NCBI GenBank assembly: GCA_009792885.1
Contig: WMCF01000232.1
Coordinates: 251,265-315,264 of the forward strand
DNA: 64,000 bases
Direction of reading: 5' to 3'
Source of the DNA: Eremophila alpestris peregrina
Lineage: Eukaryota > Chordata > Aves > Passeriformes > Alaudidae
Shown here: one piece after another, positions 54,201-64,000 of the stretch
Numbering within the stretch: position 1 is the first letter of the stretch
How the letters are laid out: every line of letters starts with the position of its first letter
Translations under genes and position numbers: made by a program
Notes under the pieces: model-generated
The model's input: the letters and a program-made list of their open reading frames with translations, nothing else
What the model was told of the DNA's origin: nothing
Database searches by the model: none

Positions 54201-54894
54201 TTTTATGATTATTACACGAATTCCTGAATCCTTCTTCAAAATTATGCACAGATGGAGCTCTAAAATTCCTAGACGTATCCCATAGAAACAGAGGAGCACA
54301 ATCTCCACCTCCTCTTGCGTCTCCCATCATCACGGCCTTGCCCAGTGCCCCCCTCCCCGCCAGACCTCGGTACTCCGGGGCCAGCAGATGCGGTGCGGGC
54401 AGGAACAGCTTTAAAGAAAGGGAACGCAGCGCGCCGCTTCCCTGCTGAATCAACCTCCTCCTCCTCGCCAGTCTCGCCACCACTCTTGTAATTGTTAATG
54501 GGAACGCTCCCAGCACGGCAGCCGCTCAGAGCTGGGGAACACCCGCGCTCCCACGGGGATGTGTGGCTACCGAAAGCAAAGCGTGGCGAGCACGGAGCAG
54601 CCCGGGAGCGGCGCGGCTCCGGCACAGCGCGACGTTTCAAGGGCACGCCGGCAGCCGGCACGGAACCCGACACTCCCGGCAAGGGGCACTGCCGCTCCCG
54701 GCTCGGCCGGCACAGCCGCGGGCCCGGGCAGTGAGGGCATCCCGCGGGGCAGCCCCGGCGGGCGGGGCCCGGCGCGCCGGTACTCACGGCGTGCAGCGGT
54801 CGCTGTACTCGTTGGCGATGGTCTCGATACCGCCGCTCCGCGCCACGCCGATGTAGCAGTTAAGGAAGCCGAGGTCGATGCCCACCACAGACAT
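36272..54894 (-). CDS. HSPA4L: HSPA4L (APG-1/OSP94), Hsp110-family chaperone, 19 coding exons
   Basis: Coding exons, 5' to 3' on the minus strand: 54894-54788, 51603-51546, 50926-50786, 49920-49798, 48463-48364, 47489-47356, 46609-46365, 46285-46209, 45071-44920, 44430-44324, 43918-43785, 42601-42399, 40375-40274, 39768-39631, 39288-39163, 38532-38425, 37479-37360, 37019-36858, 36463-36272. They total 2529 nt (842 aa; human 839) with every phase consistent. Hsp110 proteins are cytosolic nucleotide-exchange factors for Hsp70 and holdases against aggregation. The N-terminus MSVVGIDLGF and GHSAYQV belong to the ATPase domain (exons 1-10). The beta substrate domain lies around exons 10-12, an acidic linker in exons 12-14, and the alpha-helical domain in exons 14-18 ([39 protein letters not shown]). 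The C-terminus GEMEVD, NGPVNGQ and KMQVDQEEG identify HSPA4L rather than HSPA4. Residue 16 is Gly where mammals have Ala. Intron 1 is the largest (3.2 kb). Confidence 0.97.
41484..41531 (-). other. HSPA4L: Candidate 48-nt cassette exon of HSPA4L
   Basis: In the intron between exons 12 and 13, minus strand 41531-41484 is preceded by a pyrimidine-rich acceptor (ctgcttgtcag) and followed by GTTTGT, the same donor hexamer used by the next exon. It is exactly 16 codons, phase 0 to phase 0, with no stop, and encodes QLPCSIEDDPLDSEEE. This would lengthen the acidic linker between substrate-binding subdomains and contains casein-kinase-2-like serines. A competing internal acceptor (ttgcag) would give 34 nt and a frameshift. 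I do not recall it in the canonical mammalian protein, so it is a prediction, not part of the main model. Confidence 0.4.
46841..46972 (-). mobile_element. TguSINE1-like tRNA-Ile-derived SINE with CR1 tail, HSPA4L intron 6
   Basis: Read on the minus strand, the element starts with a tRNA-Ile-like head. It has a perfect box A, TAGCTCAGTTGG, at 46965-46954, and a degraded box B, TGTTCAGTCCC, at 46920-46910. The head runs into a CR1 3' end (gagctggactcagtgatcc, then a ccttacaactcagaatattctg-type terminus) and finishes at about 46841 in an ATTCTG-type repeat. This head-tail structure is that of TguSINE1, a SINE family described from passerine birds and mobilised by CR1. It sits in the same orientation as HSPA4L. 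Confidence 0.8.
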
Positions 54895-55350
54895 GGCTGC
54901 GCCCGGGGCTCCGCCGGCTCTGGGCTAAGACCGGCCGCGGCTCCGCGCCCGCCGCTCTCCCACTGCGGAGCGCCGGCACCAACCGGCAGCGACCCCGCCG
55001 TGCGCAGGCGCCGCCGCCGGGAGCCCGCCCGGCCCCTCCGCCCCTCGGCTCTTTCCGGCAGCGCTCGGGCGGCCCTGCCCTTCCAGAAGGATCTGGAACG
55101 GGAGCGATGCGGGCGGGCGGACGGGCCGGGAGCGGCGCCGCCCAGAGCTGCGCCCCGCGTCCGCGCTGCGGAGGGACCGCCCCGCCCGCCTTAAAGGGAG
55201 CGCGGCTGGCGGGCTCGGCACCGCCGCACGGCCGGGGGTAACGGGATTATGCAGCCCGGAGCGATCGGTGCGGAGCGGCCAGCGGGGCCGTGGGCACGGC
55301 CGTGCCTGGGGTGAGCCGCCACGGACCTGCCCTGAGGGGGGCTGCCCCCG
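54895..55350 (-). promoter_or_regulatory. HSPA4L: HSPA4L CpG-island promoter with a heat-shock element
   Basis: GC- and CpG-rich DNA surrounds HSPA4L exon 1 and continues to about 55350. At 55081-55098 the plus strand reads TTCcaGAAggATCtgGAA, i.e. alternating 5-bp units of a heat-shock factor element, three perfect and one (ATC) with a single mismatch. It lies about 190 bp upstream of the ATG, a typical promoter-proximal distance. HSPA4L is known as a heat- and osmotic-stress-inducible gene, which fits. No TATA box is convincing. Confidence 0.65.
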
Positions 55351-58300
55351 GCTCCGGAGTGGATGGAACCCGGAGCAGCGCAGAGGTACAGGGTGAGCCC
55401 TGTGGGGGAAGCAGGGCAGGCCAAGTGCTGTGTCCGACACAGTTGGGGATGGCTCGGGGATGGCTCCCGGTGCCTCTGGTGCAGGCACAGGCACAGGCAC
55501 CTTGGGCCCTCGAGTCCTTCCTTCAGCCCACGGCCAGCTCCTGTGGAGGGGCCGTGCCCGGCTGGGGGTCGGGCCCTGGGCATTTGTAGAAACAGCCGCG
55601 TCTGCTTCCTTCCCCTGGAGAGAAAGGAAGGCATCTCCAGCCCCGAGTGTCTCTGCTTACCCCGCATTTTATGGGTATCGGGGATGTGTGGATGTAAACG
55701 CCACAAAAACCTACAGGCTGGAAAGTCCCCTAAGTATTTATTTGCTTCTAAAAATGACACTGCACTCTGCCTCACACAGCAATGTGACGTCTTTGTGACA
55801 CAGCATGTGACACTGCCCTGCACAGTTCTGTTCCACTGGAGAGATTAAAAACAAGCATGAAACGACTAAACTAGTTCAACATTCCTATCAAGAGGCTTCA
55901 TTATCTCTCCCATTTGTCACCGTTTCAATAGTCTACTAAGCAACCAGAATTTTCCTAGTGAAAACACGTTCTTTTCCTCTAAAACCTTCAGAGGCAGGAG
56001 AAACCACTGGTACACAGAAATATTTGTAACACAACTGCTCTATCCCCTCAGTTGTGATGGAATGTGAACCGAACTCACTGCAGCCAGGTAAAGCACAGAC
56101 TGACCTGAGCACAGCCCCCTTCTCACCCCCCACTGCCTCGGGAGCAATCCGGGGCTGCCCCAGGCTTTCCAACTCTCTGCCTGTGGATCACATCTGGTAT
56201 TTCAGCAGCTCCAAATAATAGCTGTACAAATTCCATGAGCCAAGGGTTTTATGTCAAACTTATGGTTGGGGTGAAATCTTAGGAACACTGCTGGCCCTAA
56301 TTTCTTAGAAACCTGACATTTAAATGCCTCCTAAATGCTTCTTTTGGATCCTAAGTTATCAATACTCTACAAGGTTTGGTGGAGTATTGATCACTTATTT
56401 ACAACTTACTGATAACTTTCCTTTCTCTCTTGAAAATTACTACCTCAGAAGTAAGAGTCTTCTCATTTATGTACATGCTAAGATTTATCCTCAATACTGA
56501 GAAGAATCCTCAACTATTTTTAATTTTCTCAATACTGTACTCTTTATATTTTTGGGCTGTGTTTTGGCTTAAAATGCTGCCAGGCAGGGAAGAGCCTTTT
56601 CAGTGTTGTTTTCGTATGAACAAAATGGAAACAAGGAGAATTTCAACCAAGAGACAAGTATTTTCTTGGATTCACTGGAACACTAAGGAACTTCCCTCCT
56701 AATGGATCACTCCAGAGGAGGACCTTTGGACTATTAAATATTTATTGGTGTCATGCTCTGTTACCTGGTACCAATGGCTAAATTTAGAAAAGCTGTGATC
56801 CTTCTTCTGATGCTGCTTTTAAGCCCTACTGGGCAAGTAGAAGGCTTAGGAATTAAATGAGGTCACTCCCATCCTCAGGGTGCTCTGAATTCTTCCAATG
56901 CTATTAAACTCACACAGCTCATTTTTTTCCTGCTTGAGCAGGAGTGAAATAGTTTTCTACCAAGCAGATTGTAGTTCATTAGTGATCATAGAGTCCTCTA
57001 AAATATATTAAGGGCTCTATTAGGAACCAGGACTGGCTTTTGTCTCCACTAGCAAAAAACATGCACACTTTTTTTGGGGAGAGACAAATCCAAATGTCAA
57101 ATCCCAGTGGAGAGAAGATACTTTTATTTTTTTTTAATACTGAAGATTTAACTTAGCTACATCTGAAATCCAGCCCACTTGGAACATCCAGGTAAGGTTC
57201 TCCATAATGGCAGAAAGACAGTCTTGTCTACTTGAGGCCACTGATACACACATATGAAATACATGTTCATATGATAATAAAAATAAGTGTCATAACACAG
57301 CTAAAAGGCATTCAGGGGGTTTTGTTTTGGATCAATGCAAATGAGGGGCTGTTTGATGATGGTTGTTGCTGCTCAGCTGACAGAAACCAGTTTTGCTGAA
57401 AGCAGCAGCTGTAGGATGGTGCTTGTTCCAGGTTATCCCATCTGGAAGATGCAGTCTGACCTGGAGAAATGACAGGTGCTGTATTTCATTCGAGGCCTCC
57501 GCTTGGATCAGAAGCAGCAGCAGGAGAAGAGGTTAAAATCATGCTAATTTTGTGAGGGATAACTCACAAAATACATTTATACACCTACAGCACACGTAAA
57601 CTCTCTCATATTTTTTGCCAGTAAACCTATTACCTTACTCTAAATTATTATAATTTATGTTTCTAATGATGTTGGTACTTTTCTCTATCCTGGTGGTGAG
57701 TTAATGACCAGGAACAGGGAATTCTTTGGTGAAGCCTTCAGAGGCACAGCACTTTGAAACCCAAGCAGCACGGGCTGCAGGCCTGCTGTCAGATAAAGCA
57801 TAAACAATGACATTTAGTCCGTGGTGCTGATGGGTCAGCTGCAAGGTTTGTGAGATTTAGGTCAGGTTACCAGAGGTGTGCAGGGCCTTAGGTAAGAATT
57901 AAGTATCCCTGGCATTTTCTGAAATGACCTGAGCAAGTTCTGTGTCAACATTGCTTCAGATTTTGACTTCATGGAATACCCAGAGAGGAGATCCTTGGAA
58001 CAAAGCACTTGGGGACTAACAACTCTTCCCTGTTACCAAAACTTCCTCAGGGATGCAGGGAACAAAGTCCTGGTTTCTCAAGAGCATTTCTGTGTTTTGC
58101 TTTTTAAATTATTTCTTTGAGGATAAGCTTCACAGCAAGAATTTGTATTATTAATGTACTTCAAATGCTACTGAATGACCTTATAAAATTACTCTACCTA
58201 CAAATATCTGGCTCTGAGTGGGAAAAGGAAAGCCAATCGTATTTCCAGGTCAAATAACTACCACTGCAGTGCTGCTGTCATTCAGCAGAATCCTAATTGA

Positions 58301-61300
58301 CCAAATTCTCTTGGAAAGGATTTTTTCTATGCAATACCATGCTTCCACTGCCTCCTTCACTCCTGCTCAGGTATAGGAGAAGTGTTACTTGTTTCAGCTT
58401 TTCCCTGTAGTGGAGCAGGAGTGAAGAAATCTGTGTGACAAAGTTTAAAAAGTTAAAATTGCATGTGTAGAATTTTATTCTGTTTTCCAGCTCTTGGGAT
58501 TCTCTACAGGTGAAAACATGGCAGGCAATAACCCAACCTTGGAAGGAAAAGCTCCAAAGTGTGCACCTTACACCAAAGGCACCACAGAGTCATTAATCCA
58601 GCCCAAGTACAAGGCATAGGGAGCAGCAAGGGAAGCAAAGCAGCCAGTTCCTGGCATAACCTTGCACAGACAAGCACCGGAGTTATTATAGTATATATAT
58701 ATAGAACAAGGCTGGTCACAAATTCTTTAAATGACTCCCCATAACACCTTAAGGTAGGAAACACCAAACTCCTATTTCCAGAGAGTTTTCTATCACTCTA
58801 CTTCATCCTCTTCTTTAAAGATTGTTCATTTCTTATTACTTTTATGCTTGTAATTGCACATTGGTAAATGTTTACGTAGCATAGAGGATTCTAACACTGC
58901 AGTGCACTGGTCTGCCTCTGGAATGAAGTACATTTAACACCTGAGGCATGGCAGGAAAAGCCTGGTAGTGCCACTGCAGGGCTTTCACTGGCCTCTTTCA
59001 CCAGCTGAGCTGAGCTCAGTGCCTCTTGCTCCTGCTGCTCTGCCAGCACCCAAAGGGGTTTTTTGCCAAAAGTTTTGCCAAAGTGCCCTTCCAAAACTGA
59101 AACACAGGTTGCTGCATCCGGCCATGAAAACACAGCCTTGCAATATTACAACAGTGACCTTTGTCCTAAATGAAACTTGAAAGCACAAAGAACAAGGTCT
59201 ATCCAAAACATTGCATTTACAGAATAATCAGGAAACATGGCAGTCCCAGAGAAATTGCTACACTGAGGTTTCTCTATATTATCACTTGTAAAAGCTGATC
59301 ACAATAGAAGAAACATTTTACATAACATTGTAGAGCTCTGATAGAGCTGTGCTGGCTGTAACTGCATCAGGGGTACATCCTGTGCAGTAAATCAGACCAT
59401 GTGGGTGCACCCCAAATCACTTTATCTGCCAGTTTGGGAACAACTCCACAGCTGTACTGTTCCATTTCCTGTCCTGAACATGCAGGAAAGCATCCAAAGG
59501 CCCTGAGCTCCAGCAGTGGATGTGCCACTTTGCTCAATACTTCTAAGGAAATTAATCCTGAGGGTTATCCAGGGAATGTTTCTGAAATGTGAGGCACGGG
59601 CTCACACATGTGTGTGCCATCTGGAAACACTTCCAGGAGATGGCAGGCAGATTTTAAGAACTATAAACAGAGTTATTTACACAATGCCTGTTTCACTTTA
59701 TTCTACTGTAAGGAAAGAAAGAAAACAATCTTAAACTCTTTAAACACAAAATGACTGTAATTGAAAAAGGACTGCTTAAGAATTTGCATGTGATATCAGG
59801 AGATTAATCAAACTCCAGTGAGTGACAGGATTCCTCGTGGTCAGCACTAGCAGAAGGAAAAGCCTGTGGCAAGGAAACTTTCTGGCACTGTAGTAAAGAA
59901 CTGTCAGCAAGAGAAATTACAGGATATTTTTGTTTACATGATCAAAACCTAATCAAAGAAATCCTGCAAGAGATAACTTAAGACAGAGACAAATGAAGCA
60001 GACTTTCCATCTATTTCCACATTAAACCAATGAGGTATGCAGAATTTATTTTCCATTCTGCTGATATTAATGAATTCTATGCAATTTGCCAAATGCCAGG
60101 ATCAACATTTCATATTCCAAGACCAAGATGTCTTGGAATGGATTCCACGGGTGTTGGCCTTTCAGGAATCCATGTGAATGGAGGGACATTTATAGGCACC
60201 TCACAAAGTCATTCATCATTTAAGATCAGACCCCAGATTTGATTGCTGCACAGGAAACCTGCCTCTTCCTACCACCACTAATTACCAGCCCTGCCGAGGG
60301 AAAGAAGTGCACAGCTCTTGATCAGATCTAGTTTATTAAACTTAATATGCAAAAAGATTATTTTTACCTTTTTTCCTTTATCCCCTTTGGTCATAAAAAT
60401 GTGCTTGCATTTTTCCTTAAAAGCAAGCTTTAGAGCCTGTGCTGGGAAACCCTGTGTAACACTTGCCAAACCACCAGTGCCAACAATTCTACAGAGAAAG
60501 AAATGGATCTCTAAAATTAAGTAGAGGTTTTTAAATTTCCAAAGCTGATACCACACCAAGGATATTATACAGTGTCTCTTCTATTTGGTATGAGCTGCAA
60601 CATCTTCCTTTTCAGGTCCTTTCTTTTTCAAGCACTCCTTTCTGGAAATAGGGATTTATTTTGCAACTTAACAACAGAGTATGAATTTGTGTCAGCACTA
60701 GAAAACTTCAAACTATGAGTGAAATATCAGTAATATGAGAAACAGCTCAGATTTTCAATTGCCTCACTTCATCCTGTGACAAACGAGGCTCACTTTCTTG
60801 TAAAATGCATAGAAGTTGAATAAAAAGACAATAAGGGACAATAAAGCAGAGCTGAGGGCCAGGTGCTTGGCATTCAGCCAAAAGCACACCCAATAACCCA
60901 AAAGCACCTCTTTAAATACCTCAGCTTGTTGAATATTCATACATCCCATGCATGATTCAAACATTCCTTTTAGCTGTTCCCCCTATGGTCTTTAACCCCT
61001 CCCAGTCTGCTCCCATTCCATCTTGCAACCTCCTCTCTTCTGGTGGTGCCATTCTGCTGCCTCTCTGATGATTGGGGCCCACAAATTCTTCTCCTGGGGC
61101 TCTGGTTTCTGTCATTGGTATCTTTGTCCAGATAGGAGAATCCACAAAGGTGAGAAATCTCCTGATTATCCTTACTCTTTTCTGGGTTATAAAACACAAA
61201 CAGTCTTTGATACCATCCTACAGCTTAAAAAATATATTTTTATCACACTATTATTTCTAAGTTTCATTAATAACAGAAATAAAAGAAGCTGTATCAATAC

Positions 61301-63439
61301 AACATAACTTTCCAATATTACGCATATAGTATTCATTTTAATATTTGCAAAGAGCCAACTTTATAAGATGTATTTATAACAGAATAAACCTACCAGGGAG
61401 TATCCATGCTGCTCAGTGTATTTTTGGGATGTGCTCCAGATCCACTGTCAGTGAGAAGAACAAAGGCCAAGAAAACCCCACACAGCAGTCTTTATTTCAC
61501 ACTTGTGTACCTGCCTGGAATGCTTTCCTGAAGTACTTAGATCCATTAAAGGAAATCCCAGTAATGACTAAAAGTGTACAGGTTTGAAAATTTGGAGCTA
61601 AGAACACTTACATTGTATGTTGTGCAGTTTTAAAATCCATACAATAAATTATGGAATCCATGTGCCTGCACTTAGCAAAGTTTTCTTTAAAGTTTTTCTT
61701 CCTACTTGCAGAGTGCAAAGGGTTTTGAAGCACAGCTGCAAATTATGCTCTAAAAATACATTTTTAAATATTTGCAAGTCTTTCAGAGTTTTGATTTCCC
61801 TTCTAGTTCCTTCTGATGCCCACCAGGATCACAACTCATCTGTGATTTCCTTTCCAGCAGCACTGTCAGCTGTGCAAGTTCTACTCCAGAAAACCTCTCT
61901 TTCACTTGGGTTCCCTCACAAGGAGTATCCCGGTGCTTTTGCCGGGAGAACGCCCGGTCCTGCTCCAGTTTAACGCCACATATTTGAATGGTGAGGTTTC
62001 CATACCTCAGCAAAACATGCTCCAACACGTCCATTGACAAACTCCAAGGCCGCCTTCAGCATCCACCCTGCCCTCTGCTGGCCTGGGATCCCAAGACTCC
62101 CACTACTGACGGCAGGAGCAGTGCCTCGGAATTCAAGGGGTTTTTGCCCCCAAAGTTCCTTCCACCTGACCTGCTGCTGCACAGAACAAACCATCTTTGG
62201 GAGTTCTTCCTAACGAGGTTTTTCAAATGGCTCTTTATGGGCCTTAACCCCTCTTGGTGGAGAAACAACACCCCACAGAGTCCCTGCAAGCCAAGGACAG
62301 ACAAGTCAGGGTTGCAAGTGCAGAGATTTGCTCTCCCCACTCTCGTCATTCCTGTGTGCTAATGTAACCCTTCACCGGTACAGAGGGGTCCCAACCAATC
62401 TCCAATTACAGGTAACTGAGTGATGGGATAGGGAATGGCTTCTCTGTGGGACTCTGCTGAGTGAGAGAACAAAACCACGGGAATTTGGTGAAGCCAGCTT
62501 CAAGCTGATGGTATTTTTGGTTCATCATCAGTCCCTTGTGCTGTGCTATATGAAAAAAGGGGAAACTGTCTTGTCTTGGAAATTTTCTCAGTTATGGAAC
62601 AACTTTCTAGTTGTGGTTGTGGGAGGGCTGGATGGATAGGAGTATGGTGTTTGGGGTTTTTTTGTAAAATAGATATGTTTGGATTAAAGGCTTCTCGGCA
62701 CAGCTGATCTAAGGCCACTGCAATTCAGGCTAATAGTTGCTTTTGCTTCTGAACAATCCCTGCTGGGTCAAGTTTTCCCCATTTACTGACATTAACTTGA
62801 ACATAGTTTAGACAGATACAGACATTAAGCACAGAGAGCAGATAAGTGCTTTTTTCTCTATGTTGATGGTTACTTTTTCATTCCAAAATGCAGTAGCCAG
62901 CTGCTTTCCACCTACTGGCCGTACAGAGGAACAATTCCTACTGAACAGGTTCCTAAGGGCTCCTTCAAGACTTGCTGTGGGTGCAACCACTCCCTTAACT
63001 CACCTGCAACCCCCAGCTGGTGTGTGGCAAAGCCCGGCAGCCTGCTGGGCCCCTCTCCCAGCCACAGCGTCAGGGTGGATGAACCCTGCTCAGCGTGGTG
63101 GAAAGCAAAGCCTTGGGGAAGCAGCCACTGCCACAAGGCTGCTCTGGAGGATGGGGACACGGAGCCACACAGCAACACGGCCTTCATCCTGCCACTGAGA
63201 CACAGACTCTGCAAGAGAGGGAAGGGAGGAGGGTCAGGGACCCATCTGCCCCTGATCTGTGTTGTTACCATACACCGTAGTCATTGGTAATGTGCAAAAA
63301 TCTGTATTTTCACATCATTTAACAGAGCGTAAAACTATGCTTGGTGTGAGAAACTCACCAGCATTCTCAGAGGCTGTCAGCTCGACATTTTATGTGGTAC
63401 AACTTGATGTTCATATGCAAAATTATGGTTTTTACATTT
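55351..63439. other. Intergenic region upstream of HSPA4L, no gene recognised
   Basis: About 8 kb without a recognisable coding exon on either strand. In mammals SLC25A31 and then INTU follow in this direction; I see neither here. The region is ordinary AT-rich DNA with short A/T runs, a short TA repeat near 58690-58702, and two adjacent hairpins at 60114-60173. Confidence 0.55.
60114..60173. repeat. Two adjacent inverted repeats (hairpins)
   Basis: ATTCCAAGAC at 60114-60123 pairs perfectly with GTCTTGGAAT at 60130-60139 around a 6-nt loop. Immediately after, ATGGATTCC at 60138-60146 pairs with GGAATCCAT at 60165-60173 around an 18-nt loop. The two stems share two bases. No gene is nearby and no element is recognised. 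Confidence 0.75.
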
Positions 63440-63953
63440 AGGGTCTGCCAAGAGAAACAGGGGATACTATTCTTCTGGAGTGCTGTGTCCAGTTCTGGGC
63501 TCCTCAGTGCAAGGAAGATAAAGAACTACTGGAGTGGGTCCATAGAGGCTACAAAAAAGATGAGGGTTCTGGACCATCTCTCTATGAGGAGAGACTGCAG
63601 GAGCTGGAGAACATGAGTCTCAGATGGGACCACATCAATTCATCCAAATATCTCAGAGATGGGTACCAAAGAGAATGATGCCAGACTCTTTTTCAGTGGT
63701 GCCTAGTGACATGACAGGGAGTAATGGCCATAAACTGAAATATCTGAAGTTTCACCTCAACACGAGGAAGAACAACTTCCTACTGAGAGTGGCAGAGCAC
63801 TGGCTGCCCAGTGGGGGCGTGGAGTCTCCTTCTTTGGAGACGTTCCAAACCCACGTGCTGTGGTTTGTTACTCCTGAGTCACCTGCTCCGGGCGATCGGA
63901 CTGGGTGATGTCCAGGGGTCCTTTCCAACCCTAATCATTCTACGGTTCTGTGA
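63440..63953 (+). mobile_element. CR1 LINE 3' end, sense orientation
   Basis: Translation of the first part gives a CR1 reverse-transcriptase C-terminal block (CVQFWAPQCKEDKELLEWV, then YEERLQELENMSL). The 3' half contains the avian CR1 signature (gagcactggctgcccagtg, cgtggagtctccttctttgg) and ends in caaccctaatcattctacgg followed by TTCTGTGA, the usual octamer-repeat terminus. Stops and internal changes show that it is inactive. It is 5'-truncated. Confidence 0.88.
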
Positions 63954-64000
63954 ACGACCTCTGCTCCCTGCTGCCAGCGCCCCTCACTCCCGGCTCGGCT

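Noticed and set aside
54559..55194. 211-codon plus-strand open frame at the HSPA4L promoter
   Set aside because: Antisense to HSPA4L exon 1 in a CpG island, with compositionally biased product and no splice context.

Overview
This is a nuclear genomic window from a bird, most likely a passerine. It has intron-rich vertebrate genes with GT-AG introns, three CpG-island promoters, CR1 LINE fragments, and a tRNA-Ile-derived SINE with a CR1-like tail (TguSINE1 type, a family known from passerines). The gene order MFSD8 (+), PLK4 (-), HSPA4L (-) is the conserved vertebrate block of human 4q28, read in inverted orientation. By synteny, the left edge should hold the other half of a bidirectional MFSD8/ABHD18 promoter, with ABHD18 just outside the window.

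Layout. MFSD8 covers 248-9609 in 12 coding exons (535 aa by my splice model). Its 3' end converges on PLK4, which covers 23610-11860 on the minus strand in 16 coding exons (968 aa). Next comes about 11 kb of apparent intergenic DNA (24886-36271). It begins with a 0.9 kb antisense CR1 against the PLK4 promoter and contains a weakly supported chain of phase-compatible exon-like segments on the plus strand. HSPA4L covers 54894-36272 on the minus strand in 19 coding exons (842 aa), with one candidate extra in-frame cassette exon. The last 8.6 kb, upstream of HSPA4L, has no gene I recognise and ends in a sense CR1 3' end.

The three genes are not a functional pathway. MFSD8 is a lysosomal membrane protein, PLK4 is the centriole-duplication kinase, and HSPA4L is an Hsp110-class chaperone and exchange factor. 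Every splice junction was placed by eye, by combining GT/AG sites, reading phase and remembered vertebrate orthologues. All three models close in frame with start and stop codons and near-orthologue lengths. UTR ends, promoters and transcription-factor sites are inferences from motifs.
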